This document shows, one piece after another, positions 51,620 through 63,215 of a stretch of 64,000 nt of DNA. Every line of letters begins with the position of its first letter. The stretch's first letter is position 1. A program made the translations under genes and the position numbers. The notes under the pieces were generated by a model. That model was given only the letters and a program-made list of their open reading frames with translations, made no database searches and was not told the DNA's origin. This DNA is from Erythroxylum novogranatense (lineage: Eukaryota; Streptophyta; Magnoliopsida; Malpighiales; Erythroxylaceae): assembly GCA_029891385.1 (NCBI GenBank), contig CM057228.1:31554523-31618522 (forward strand). The letters are read 5' to 3'.

Positions 51620-51636
51620 CCCCGGCAACGGCGCCA
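51620..51636 (-). other. Element E primer-binding site (tRNA-Asp)
   Basis: CCCCGGCAACGGCGCCA on the plus strand is the 3' end of plant tRNA-Asp. On the minus strand it is TGGCGCCGTTGCCGGGG, right after the 5' LTR. A tRNA-Asp primer is common in Athila/Tat elements. Confidence 0.88.
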
Positions 51637-51641
51637 AAATT

Positions 51642-53140
51642 TGATCGGCGGTTTATCGTTCAATATTAAAATCGATCCCTGGAAACCGGTCAAATTAAAT
51701 TTATACCAAGGATTGCAATACAGGATGCAACCTCGGGTCGACTCTCAAGGAACCAATGCATCAATTGATCCTAGACTAGCCTAATGTTTGAATGATGCAT
51801 GCAATTAAAGCAATAAAAAGGGGGTTTTGAGTGATTAATCTAAAATTAAACTAGACCAAAGCAAAGATAAATATTTTTAGGATTTTGAAAAGATAAGGCA
51901 ATTGAAATTAAATGGGATGAAAACAATTAATAAAACTCTCCTGAAAATGTAGCTCGGGTCATCATCATTCAAAATAATATCGGGGTTTGAAATCCACTAA
52001 GTTTCGAAAATAAACCTTAACAACTCGTTAAGTCCAAGAATTAATTAATCAACTCGATTAATTAAAACTTGTTAAAACCCTTAGTGTATGCTATGAATGA
52101 TTAATGCAACAAATCATTTGAATAAAAACACAACCAACTTAATCAAACACAACTAGGCAGATTAAATTAATTGATGCAATCATCCAACTGATATACATGA
52201 ACTCCATGTATTTAAAAACAGCATTCAACAATAATCAAACATTAATACAAATCAAAGTTTAACGTCTACTAAACTATAGCAAGACTCAATCGGTTATACA
52301 TCGTAATAATACCAACTCGGATCGTTACAAGTTCATAACAAATCTAAAACGATGTTGATTACCCTTGAAGCTCAAGAACTCGGACCTCTGTTACATTTCC
52401 GGAGACTAAGAGTTTAGCCATCATGACTCGGATGACTCCATCATCTTTGGAGAATCACCGATAGTCATGATCGATCGACGAACCGAAGATGAAGACAATG
52501 ACGTGGAATCTTGGAGATGAAAAAGATGAAGGCGGTGAGCGTCGTCTGCGGTGAACTCAAACAAACACAATATAAAAACTATCAAAACTAAAACAGAGAA
52601 GAAAAAGGAAACAAACAGAGAAAATAGTGAGCGAAGAACGAAACGGAGAAGACGAAGAAGAAACATCATGGCGGCTTCTCATTTGCCCTAAATGGTAAGG
52701 TTTTATAGGAACCTATGCGGTAGGGTCGAAACAAAGGATACTTTTGCCATTTTGGTCCGGGTCACCCGACATTCGCCAAGCTATGACGAATCGTAGTTCG
52801 TTCATGGCGAATGAATTTGGTCACTCGTCGCGTGAATGAATTAAACACCATTAATTAGCCGGCGAATGGAAAGTCTGATTCGTCCCAATAACTCATGGCG
52901 TGTTGACTTCTTAATTGTTGACTACTTTGGTCCTACAAAATACAACCCATTTGCGATCAATTGTCCCAATAAAGATTATGCGAAATTAATGACAAATGAC
53001 AACAAAATCGACAATGTGCAATTTATCAAAACTCAATGTGCGGGACCAAAATAAACATAAAAATCATAAATCAGGAGTCAACAGATGCATAATTACTAAA
53101 GAAAACGGGCCTAATTTATAGTATAAATTTGGTCCAATCA
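51642..53140 (-). repeat. Element E 5' LTR
   Basis: 1499 bp, matching 41685-43179. Confidence 0.92.
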
Positions 53141-53640
53141 AAGGAACTGCCCAGAGACTGTGGGAGCCCAGTCTGCTATGACTGGAAGATCTGGTAGCAA
53201 TACCACGGTGCAGCAGAGCCGTGGGGGTGGGTCCGGATGGAGAGGCCGAGGCCGAGGTCGAGGTCGAGTAGAGGGATCAGCAGTGAGGTCAGAGGATCTG
53301 AGTAGCAGACAGCCGTCTCAGGCCAGAGTTTATGCCATGACTCGGCAGGAGGCCCAGGACTCCCCAGATGCTGTTGCGGGTATGCTTCTGATTTCTGGTT
53401 TCGAAGCATATGTATTGTTGGATCCTGGATCCACCCATTCTTTCATTGCACCGCATTTAGCATGTAGACTACATGGGGATAGAGAGAGGTTACAGTATGG
53501 GTTAAAGGTGAGTACACCTCTAGGTAGTACAACTGTATAGGGAAGTAGATGTGATATTTGGGATGGACTGATTGACTGCGCATAAGGGCTATTATGGACT
53601 GTTTCACTAGGGAGGTTGTGAGGCCATCTGACTCACGTAA
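53141..53640 (+). pseudogene. Element C gag end and protease fragment
   Basis: Continues the gag of C after the duplicated AAGGA. 53160-53540 has a Gly/Arg tract (GWRGRGRGRGRVEG), then VYAMTRQEAQDSPDAVAGML and the protease site LLDPGSTHSFI (usually DSGATHSFI, so the second active-site residue is Pro). YGLKVSTPLG follows. After a stop, VDVIFGMDWL can be read at about 53545-53575, and the match ends near 53640. Nothing of reverse transcriptase follows. Confidence 0.85.
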
Positions 53641-55131
53641 TGGATACTGGAGTCGATCAGATGATTATAACTGAAGAATTTAGCAATGAAAGGATAGACT
53701 GGAAATAAATTTTAAATAAATGAAAAGTCGTTATTGGGAGACCTGAGTCTATTGGAAACTCAAGTGTGAGAGATAGAATTTGTTACTGAGAAAATATGCA
53801 TTGTGTTATCGTAAGGAATCCGACTGTGAAAGAGGATTTCTGAACTGTAAGGAGAATTTAGTCATGAAATTGAGGGGATTATTGGTTCACAAAATTTTTA
53901 TGTAAATGTTTAGGAAGTACTAAGTTGATATGAGGAATACGGAGAAAATAGTATAAAGGAATTTGTGGCAGAATATGATATTTAGAAATTGAGGAATCAT
54001 GAGAGAAATTTTCAATTCGAGTATTAACTGTATCGTTGTAAATTCGGAGACTTTGTAATACTTATTGACGTGTCCCAATGAAGGTTATGATGCAATCTGT
54101 TGAAATGGTGTAAAGTAGTTTTACGTGCATAGGGATAAGTATAATCTTTTGGACTGTATTATAATTGATGACTGGAATGTATTGTGTGGATATTGTTCTG
54201 AAAGCTTGGAGATACTGGTTGGAATAGAAACATTTCAGATATGGCTATAAATAAGCAAATTGATAGCGATCAAGGTAATAGTGAAATTGAAGGAATTGAA
54301 AAAGGATTATGCGATTGAGGTTTTAAAATTTAGCTAGTGGTGCAATATAATGTATTGAATAGAAAATGCAATGGCAAAGGATCTTTATTTGGGCGTTAAG
54401 GCTATTAAACCTAGTATAATATCGAGTGCAACTGTCGATCTATCAAGGAGGTAAAAAGGAATGTATCATTATTAGTTATGGGAATTCCGGATCAAGTGTG
54501 TATAGAAAGGACTGACAAAGCAAATTGGGGATTTAGAAATTGCAAACCTTATTGAGAAATTCAAATGGGATTCAACTTCTGAGGAAACGATATTTATGAC
54601 TGCATTGTGAAGTATGTGTTTACCCACCAAAGAAACCGTTAGAGAAATCTCTAGGAATCATCGAAGTGTTGTGTTTCCGCAAGAGTGTATAGAAAGAGTA
54701 ATTGAAGATATAGAGTGTGGAATCGAATAGTTTTCGTGGGGATAACTAACTGACGTGATTGCTAAGGCAAAAGTGAGACTGATATTCGTAGAGTCCGTTG
54801 AGATTGGGGTATTATTATGATGTTACCATTCGAACAGTGCATAAGGAGTCGTTGACCCCTACATTAGAGTGAACAAGGCCTGATTATAGTTAAAGACTAT
54901 GATTGATTTGAGTTAGAGATGATTCTGAACTACAAAGTGTTTTACGGACTGAATTAAGAAACAGTGTTAAGGTTTGATAAATGTGTATTTTGGTACCGAA
55001 TGTGAGGAATTGCGAACAATTATAAGGAAATAAGTGAGAATCAGAATAGAAAGGAGCGGATCGAGTCCCCTATCTTCCTGATCAATTGTTTATGAAATTT
55101 CGAGGACGAAATTTTATTAGGAGGAGTGAAT
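53641..55131. other. Element C non-coding interior and polypurine tract
   Basis: 1.5 kb with no readable pol domain in any frame. It is rich in GAAATTGA / GGAATT words and frequent stops. It ends with CGAGGACGAAATTTTATTAG and GGAGGAGTGAAT, the usual end of Tekay-type interiors, next to the 3' LTR. Confidence 0.65.
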
Positions 55132-57949
55132 TGTAACATCTCGTTATTGTTAGCAAGGGCATTTTGGTAATTGGGATAGACTGATAGGTTTCATTGCATT
55201 CACTGATTGAGTCTGTTATTGGCCTCTAATTATAGAGAAACAAGTTTATTGCATATGCATTTATTCATAGGTACATGCATTCATGATTTTTCGGTAGTGA
55301 ATTGTGAATTGGAATTTACTGAACTGACTGTATTGACTGGATCGTGATTTGATTGAGAAATTAAGAGTTATTGGATTCAATTGACTGATTTAGAATAATT
55401 TAAGAGTGATTGGTAAATGATGGTGGCTTATAGGAAATTGTCGGGAAATTCGGGAGGAAATGCCTTGACCTAAGTATTTGAGAGATCAATTAATAGTATA
55501 GTATTGAAAGAATTGTCCAATAGCAATGGAAAAATTAGAATTTTACTGATAGGAAATAAATATGTTGAGCCATCGAAAATAGAGACTGAAATTTGGACTG
55601 AGTTGGAGACCTTTATCTATAAATAGCTAGGTTGGAAAATTTGGGAGAAAATTTCCTAAGGCATTTCGTTTTCTCCTTCTCTTCTTCCACGGAGGGGTTC
55701 GATTTCTTCCTCATTGGTGAGTTTCATCGATTCTTCCTTATGTTTCCTTCTTATCGTGCTAGGCTAAGTGATTTATTGTGATTGTTGAAGGTTGAGAAGG
55801 ATTTGGAGTGGATTAATCGTGGATTTTGGAAGATTTTAGGGTTTACGGTGATTGTTGAGAGATTTGTGGATTGATCTTCGATTGGTAAGTTTTTATGGTA
55901 TTAATGTTGTCTTAATGGTTGTTTCATGAATTTATGGCATTTATTGAAAAGGATTGGGTAGTTAGGGTGTTTAATGGTAGTTTTAGAAAGAGAATATGGT
56001 GGAAAATCGATCGGAGAAGACGAAGAGTCGTCGCACGCCGCGACTACGTCTTGGCGTCTCGCCATGGCGAAGAGCGTCTTGAGGATGTTGTGACGGCGTC
56101 AAATATTTGACGCCGCGGTGAGTATGCTTCGTCTCGCGGCGCGCCTAGAATCGATCGTTCGCCGCGGCGAGCGATTCTCACGCCGCAATGACGAACCTTC
56201 TTCTGCATGCCATGCAGACACTCTTGGCATGACGAAGGGACATCTTATTGGATGAATTTTTGTTTATTGGGCATAACTTTTGGTATAGACCTCCGATTGG
56301 GGTGATTCTCGATTCCTTGTGATCTAGAGAAAGAGGTCTACAATTGAGGATAATTATGAGAGTTAGAATTTAATTTAAGTGGTATTGATTTATCGAGATT
56401 AAGGTCAATTATGGTTCATAGTGCGACCTGATTACTGAATTGAGACAATTGGAGTTTTAACTGGGATTTTCAATAGAGGTTTTGACCTAATGGTTATGGA
56501 ATTGCTATAGGGAACTGTTATAGGAAATACGAATTGAGAAAATTGACTGAATTTAGGATTGAATCAAATTAGGATTGATCCGATTGAATGACGAGTTAGA
56601 ATTGGGCCAAAGAGTCCAAAATTGGGTTTTAGCACTGGAAATCGTGAATATGCATTGTACATCATTTCACTGAGACATATGCATTACTGAACTGTTTATG
56701 TAAGCATCTAGTAATGGGACTGTATTTTACTGTTATAGAGGCGTCGTTGGATCGTCATTCCACGGACATTGCTGGAACTTCCAGGTAGTAGCTCGGAAGT
56801 TACAGGTGAGTAACCTAGTTGGTTTCTCAAATTCTTGACTGTTTAAATGCTCAACGTGAATTACTTGCCAAATGTGGCTCGTATGATTCTTGAAATATAC
56901 ATGATCGGATGGTATGCCTCTCAGTATTGGATTTGTGAAATTGCATGATTACTGAAATGTACGTGATCAAATGACGTATTTCTATTGTACTGGATTGGAT
57001 TCTTGTCTTGGACTGAATTATCAGATATTCTTGAGAATCACAATACTGGGCTTTTATAGCCATACACTGAATTACTGAACACTGCATTGCATGCATAAAT
57101 GCATGATCAGATAATGGACATGTGACCCAAGTGCTATTATCACTTAAAAGAGCCTCGAGCTCGAACACTATACTGACCGGGCCACGAGCCCGAGGGAAGA
57201 AATCCCTGACGCGTCCCCCACTGAACACTGACTGAGCACTTGGGCACAATACTGAATAACTGGAAAGAGTCTCATATGCATTATATACATGGCTGATTGA
57301 ATTGCCAAATTGTGTGACGATTCTTGAATGCGTGATGCCATGATTTCATCAGTAAATTGTGATGTGAATTGTTTTATGCTATTGTAAATTATTACTTGAT
57401 CATCGTAAATTGTTATAGACTCTTCGTGAAATTGTTATATAATACCGTTAATCGAATGCCGTCTTTGCATCGCATTTATGTAATGCATGATTTGAGTGAA
57501 CCATCGATGATGGTTTCTCACTGAGTTTGCAAACTCACCCAAAATTGCATCTAATTTTTCAGGATCGATAGAGTAGACCCCTAGCTCCGGAGATAGCCTT
57601 TTCCTACCGTGCGAGCGTGCTAGCAGGAGAAGCGATGACACACAGGTCGGTCAGCTGGGTTGGATTTTGAGGATGACTTAGGATAGATGCTTGTATCAGT
57701 TTCCTTTTTTGTTTTGTTCAGGGGACTGATAGACTTGTCTATTCTATTATTGGATGACTGTATGTGATTGATATTATGATTTTAAAATTTAGTGGTTTCT
57801 GATATCGTGTTGTGTTATGGTTTTAAATTATTGCGATGTCATGTGGATTATTAAGGGAAATGTTCTGGTGGTGCACCTTTATCGTGGGATACGTATCGGA
57901 GCGACCTTCGGGTTTCCCGATGTGTACCCTACGGTGAGGGGGCGCTACA
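55132..57949 (+). repeat. Element C 3' LTR (intact)
   Basis: 2818 bp, TGTAACATCTCG...GGGGGCGCTACA, uninterrupted. It contains a TATA-like TATAAATAGC at about 55617 and a T/C-rich initiator region, a plausible promoter copy. Confidence 0.92.
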
Positions 57950-57954
57950 TGAAA

Positions 57955-59294
57955 TTGAGTTAATTGCTCCTTTTGAAACAAAGTATTCAAATCTCTCTTC
58001 AAGTCTCTAAGTCCTTTATGTCATGCTCATAATCGCTATGAAATCAATGTTATCTCTATATTCTTAAATTCATGTCCTTATAAGAAAGGGCTTAGGGGTC
58101 TATAGAGATATTTTTCTGGGAAGCAATTTAAAAACTTACTTAGTGATGCATTCAAATGAGGTAGGTTTATGTTTTCATTACTTAATTGTGCTCTTGTTTG
58201 CTATCCTTTTTTTCTCTTCTCACAAGCTTATTGCATGGATGCCTCGTTACCCACCCTCCTTTTGTTATCTTTACTTGATTGCATTGACTATATTTATTTA
58301 TTTGAATCTATTTGTTTCTTATAAGTCCATATACTTTTAGGCTCTCTATTATATTTCTTTAAGGTTATGCTTTATCTATAAACAATGGCCTCTAAATGGC
58401 TTCATGCTTTTAAAAACCATTTTCATAAGTTATTGCCTCAAGATATAAGATATAATTTGCCTCCACATTAAAGTATTCGGTGTAAAATCATAGGCTTTCT
58501 ACCTACATTAGGACTATATCAAAGTGTAATATAAAATCTTAGACTTGTGCTTGTTGCTTGAAAAGTAAGCCTCAAAATGCATTTTGAGTTAAGAGAATCA
58601 TGGCATAAACATACGATGTAAGGTTTGGTACCAATCGTTAGCTACACTTGTCAATATTAAGGACAAAGTCAGTCCACAATTTCCTTGTAGCGCACTATAT
58701 GGTCAATAGTGTTTACTAACCCTTTATACATCTTCAAGACTGATAGTTTGGACTTTGGAGGTAGTAGTTCATTCACAATGGCTAGAGTGAATGGACTATC
58801 ATAATTAGCCTTTGGGTGGTCCTTTAATGATATGTACGAGGGTGTTATATTATCATTGTTATCCTTTCAGTGTCTTATTGAATCACTTTTAAGTTAATTT
58901 GCAATTTGTTCTCCATCAATTGGGATAACTTTTCCTTATAATAACTTGATTAAGATTTGCAGCTATCCTTGCAACTTTGTAATCATTTTATGTAGTAAGT
59001 TGTTAGTTATTGGTTATTGGAGGGGGCTTGTAGTGATGTTCATGTTGCTTTCAAATCTCTCACACTTAACTTTTTGTTCACTTGTATTAGTGAAGATGAA
59101 AAATAGAACACGACTTTTCTTTTATTTCTCATAGATAATGCTAATTGATTATTTTGAATTCCATCGGACATCTTGAGCAATTGGCCTCCTTCAATCTAAT
59201 GGACTTTTGCTTCTTTAGGGATTGGGAATGTATCAAGTTGCTATATGTGAATCTTCATATTTGTAAACAATGTTAAAGTTTTCTCTTGGTGAAA
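57955..59294. other. AT-rich intergenic DNA right of element C
   Basis: Nothing recognised. A few short open frames without family resemblance. Confidence 0.5.
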
Positions 59295-59297
59295 CCA

Positions 59298-60264
59298 CAT
59301 TACAACATAAGAGGTTTTCGGCGACGAAACTTTGGTTGGTAAAAGATAAAAATTTGTCGCAAAATTTTAATAGCAAAATATTATCGACAATGTTTTTTCA
59401 AATATAGTCTCAAATGATATTTAACTTCGATCTCATATACGTCACTAAAAGTGATAGGTAACGAAAAGAGAAATTGTCGCCAAATATACTTACAGACTTA
59501 CCTAGATCCTGTGTATTAGTGAGATTTATACTAGGTATTGATGTTGTTGTTCTATGTCTATAATAATTGTTAAACTTCTAATTATAATCTTTTAGTACTT
59601 CGTTGCATGCATCATTATGTTATATTGCTTACAATTTTCAATTTTATGTATTATTATTTTATTTTAATAAATATTAATAAATAAGAATAATAGTTAACTT
59701 AAATTTATCAAAATTTAATCTAATTAATATGATAAATTTTAGGTATGTTTATCTTTTAATATCCAAAAAGAAAATTTAAGGAGATTTTATGCATTAACTA
59801 TAGATTTAAACAAATTTAAAAGAAAACATAAGTCAAAATGAAAAATCATATATAAATGTCAATTATAATTAACCTTATGATTATTAAGCATACTAACAAT
59901 TAAAAAATTAACATTATTAATACATAATTATTTAAGATACAACAATTTAAAAGTTTAGTTGCCAAATGCCCTTATTTTGCAACGAATTACGCATTTCGTC
60001 TCAAAAAGTTCGAATACTTACTGATGTTTTATATTATCATTGCCAAAGGTTTGATCTTTTGTGACGATATGAGTAAAATGTTGCAAAATTGTCCACTTTT
60101 TGCGACAACTCTTAAAATACGTTTTGTTGACGATTTACTTTAACATCACTAAATTTGGGACTTTGTATGACCAAATGAGATATTATTGTCAAAAGTCTAC
60201 ATTTTGGGGCGATTTTCAATTGGTTGCCAAAAAAACATAACTAATAGTTTGTTCTATTGTAGTG
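59298..60264. mobile_element. CACTA-like non-autonomous transposon
   Basis: The right end reads TTCTATTGTAGTG (CACTACAATAGAA on the other strand) and the left end CATTACAACATAAG, a CACTA terminus with one C-to-T change. Flanks CCA (59295-59297) and TCA (60265-60267) would be a 3-bp duplication with one change. Inside, words such as TTCGGCGACGAAAC, TTGTCGC and GCGACAAC recur near both ends, typical of CACTA subterminal regions. No transposase frame. 967 bp. Confidence 0.6.
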
Positions 60265-61260
60265 TCACTCTTATACCTAAACTAGTATATGCCTAAAAAG
60301 AGAGAGAGAGTAAGAGATTAGGTTAGAGAGATGCATAACCTTTTTCTTAAATGAGTGCTCTCCTTTTATTGACAATTAGCTCCTACTTTGAGTGCTTCGT
60401 TTTGTTTTACTAATTTAATAAAAATATTAATTTTTATCAACCGAATCAAATCACTTGAATTTGACTCTAATTGTGAATCATTAGTTCAAAATTAGCCTGA
60501 AATCTAAAATTTTAATTTTTATATCGAATCCTATTCTAAATTTTAATCCAAAAGTTTCAACTCAATTGGATTGAGAATATTTTGTCCTTTCTAAATATAC
60601 ATCATTCCCAGTTTTAAAGGATGCAAGTGATGAGCGATATAAGGTATGCAATTAGTCCTTGATAGAATGATAGTAATGCGTTGGACTATCATTGTTGTAC
60701 AATGATGGGCTGTTAATGCTAAGTATCGGTTGAAAAAAATTGACGCTTGCAATAAGTTACACGAGCTTCCTAACTAGTTTTACATAAAATTTTGCAAGAG
60801 AAAATAGGACAATTTCCAAATTGTTGGCACCGTTTACTTTCCTACTGTTTGCTAAATTATCAACTTATTGTTAATGAAATATAAAATAACAGTTTTACAA
60901 TTGTAAGTTGCATCTCCTGCTAGTCGGTGAACTAAGCACGTGTTCGTATTATCCAACAGCTGCTTTAGTTTGATTATGTGCCCTCACATGTAAGCAAATC
61001 AGGAAGAAAGGGTATTATTTTTTCACCAAGTCGGATGCAAGTGAGTTTAGATTAGAGATCTCAAAACATATGGTACCTAGATTTTACTAAATCCAATGGC
61101 TCCAAATAATCTTACGTGTTATGGCGTAATGTCAGAGCACAGTAACCAGGTAAGTGGAAAGGAGCCTCTAGTTTAAGGTTCCAATGTTCCAAGAAAAGTG
61201 AAGTGAAGCAAACCAAGGGGCTAAGGCAACAAACTTTGAACGAATTTCCACATCACGTTA
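60265..61260. other. Intergenic DNA upstream of the HIG1-domain gene
   Basis: Contains a short GA microsatellite near 60297-60310. Otherwise nothing recognised. Confidence 0.5.
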
Positions 61261-61264
61261 CGAC

Positions 61265-61272
61265 TATATATA
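61265..61272 (+). promoter_or_regulatory. Candidate TATA box of the HIG1-domain gene
   Basis: TATATATA lies 53 bp before the ATG, which would give a very short 5' leader of roughly 20-30 bases. Confidence 0.5.
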
Positions 61273-61324
61273 CCAAACATCCCTGCCCATTCAACAATTC
61301 ACTCAATTATCAAGAAACAAAAAG

Positions 61325-61725
61325 ATGGAGGCAATTCAGTCATGGGTTTCGCAGCACAAGCTCACAAGCATTGGTTAGGGACACCACCCTGATCATCCTG
61401 TCTTCCTTTCATCCTTAAGTACTTTTAACTAATTGTCTCTTCTCTTGATGTGGGTGATGTTGATATAGGAGCTCTGTGGGCAACTGCAGTTGGAGGGTCA
61501 ATGGCTTATAGCAGTGCAAGAACTCCTCTCAAGCCAAGTCTCAGGCTTATACATGCCAGGTATCATGTCACTCTTGATGGTTTTCATGTCTGTTTATTTG
61601 GTAACAACATTGGAATCTACAGGATGCATGCGCAAGCCATCACACTGGCAGTGCTGTCGGGAGCAGCCTTTTATCATCATTATCAGAAACGAGAAGAGGC
61701 CAGTGCCACCGTCTTGCCTAAATAG
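61325..61725 (+). CDS. HIG1-domain (hypoxia-induced) mitochondrial protein
   Basis: Exons 61325-61373, 61469-61559 and 61623-61725 join in phase to 80 residues. Introns are 95 and 63 bp, both GT-AG, though the donors GTTAGG and GTATCA are weak. The N-terminus MEAIQSWVSQHKLTSIG leads into GALWATAVGGSMAYS (first membrane segment), then KPSLRLIHARMHAQAITLAV and LSGAAFYHHY (second membrane segment), with a short charged tail. The RLIHAR-x-HAQ loop between two membrane helices is the HIG1 signature. Plant members are small proteins, often annotated hypoxia-responsive; relatives in other eukaryotes are inner-membrane factors of respiratory supercomplexes. The start is the only ATG that opens the conserved N-terminus. 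The last 15 codons, stop included, are duplicated just downstream. Confidence 0.87.
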
Positions 61726-61785
61726 AGATTGAAATTAACAGAGGCCAGCGTCACCGCCCTGCCTAAATAGAGATTGAAATTAGCA
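61696..61785 (+). repeat. 45-bp tandem duplication across the stop codon
   Basis: 61696-61740 and 61741-61785 are the same 45-bp unit with five differences. Unit 1 contains the last codons and stop of the HIG1-domain gene. Unit 2 repeats them in the 3' untranslated region. Confidence 0.9.
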
Positions 61786-61786
61786 G

Positions 61787-63215
61787 ATGCATTCAGTCCT
61801 GGGTTGGTTGACTGAGTGAAGCAATAACACTAATGTAAACATGCATTTCCAAGCAATCGATCTCGATTCATCATTTGCGTACGTGATCAATTTCAAATCT
61901 AGATTAATACAGGAGTAAGAAAAACTTTGTTCGTTTAATTTATCACCCACACATTACCACAGATTTGTGATTATAATCGCCATTTTCAGCCCTCGGTTTG
62001 TGAAACTGGCAGTTTAAAACCACCATTGTTGAGTGGTAAAAATTGGAACAAGGAGTCTCGTAACTTTGTCCAGATCGCGGTGGCCCATGATTACTGCTCT
62101 GATTTAGATCACAACAGACCAGTCCAGTAAGTGGACGGAGAGCCCAATCAGTTTCTTACGGATCCAACAAGTTCGTAGGAAACAAAAATTGATGGTAACA
62201 ACAGGTCAATAACATAGTATTTTTTTAATCTCCCCATAAACCCTACCCACTGGCCGGCCTAACCGAAACTTATTCTCCGAGGACTTGTTAATGACAACAA
62301 AGTTGTAACCCTGTAGGCGTACGCACATTGGCATCAGATTCAGACGTGGAATGATTAGGGAAAGTTGTTAATAACAATAACAAGGAAAGATAAGACAGGC
62401 TGGTCTACCTAACAACAACCGTTTATTAATTGTTGTTCCTCGGAATTTCTTAAAAAAAACACACGGAAAAGTGGTTACTTTGGGACGACGTGCTTTCCTC
62501 TTACATGTTTGCTGTTGTAAGGTTGGAAAGTCTCTATCTCCTTCCTAACTCTCTCCATTCATCGTTTAACCAATCCTTAATTTGCAAGTGTGATGGCCCC
62601 CCGGCCCGTTCATTCCCCACCTATTGAACTTGCTATTTTTGGTGTAAAAAAAATTATTTTCCATGACTTTAATACCTTCATTAACAGAAATCTAACGAAG
62701 ATTGGAAAACACTACTTTTTTAACTTCTTACCAAGCAGGTCGACACCTAAAATTTACTCTAAAGGACCAGGCCAACAACCTTCAACTGCGCATTACCAGC
62801 GATGTTAGATGATACAAAAGTAGGACCAGGCCAGGGTATACTATTCTATTCCTGGAAAAATGTGGTCTTGTTTAAGAGTTAATATTATATAATCACTGCA
62901 CACAAAATCAACTGGTTCAACATAAAGCAATCATTTCCCTTTCTGATAGACCCATAATTAATAGTACCGGGCCTAATGATTTTTAGACCATTCATCAAAT
63001 TAATTATGACAAGAACTTGTAATAATTCCGATAAAGATAACTCTTTAATCGGTGATGGTTATCGAGGAAGGGAAGCAAGAGCTTATTTTTGAGTCCAAAA
63101 CAAGAAATAGCTTCTCCGTTCTCTTCCTCTTCATCTTCTAGTAAGTCATTAAAGTGTCTCTTCGCTCGTCTATGATCTTACTCTTCGACGACGAGACGCA
63201 ACAAGCAGGGCAAAA
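61787..63215. other. Intergenic DNA between the HIG1-domain and BTB-type genes
   Basis: No gene or repeat recognised. The last ~100 bases are pyrimidine-rich (TCTTCCTCTTCATCTTC), typical of a plant 5' leader. Confidence 0.5.

Larger units (their letters stand above)
41685..53140 (-). mobile_element. Element E: Athila-like gypsy retrotransposon in the gag of C
   Basis: Flanked by AAGGA at 41680-41684 and 53141-53145. On the minus strand it begins TGATTGGACC and ends CGCCGATCA. The order is 5' LTR, tRNA-Asp primer site, gag, protease, reverse transcriptase, RNase H, integrase, long 3' region, polypurine tract, 3' LTR, which is gypsy order. Gag, DLGA protease and integrase tail are Athila-like. 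Full length is 11.5 kb. Gag is intact; pol has many frameshifts. It is the same family as F, inserted in opposite orientation. Confidence 0.92.
20774..57949 (+). mobile_element. Element C: gypsy Tekay/Del-like retrotransposon, gag-protease only, host of nested D, E, F
   Basis: LTRs start TGTAACATC and end GGGGGCGCTACA, and the whole is flanked by TGAAA at 20769-20773 and 57950-57954. Removing D (23509-40570) and E (41685-53140) leaves two ~2.8-kb LTRs and a ~3.0-kb interior. The interior has a tRNA-iMet primer site, gag with zinc knuckles, a protease fragment, about 1.5 kb of apparently non-coding DNA, and the polypurine end GAGGACGAAATTTT...GGAGGAGTGAAT. Gag and LTR ends are like the Tekay/Del chromoviruses. 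No reverse transcriptase, RNase H, integrase or chromodomain is visible, so it would need enzymes from a relative. Confidence 0.9.

Noticed and set aside
51620..51636. tRNA-Asp gene
   Set aside because: Only the last 17 bases of the tRNA are present, directly beside an LTR: it is a primer-binding site.
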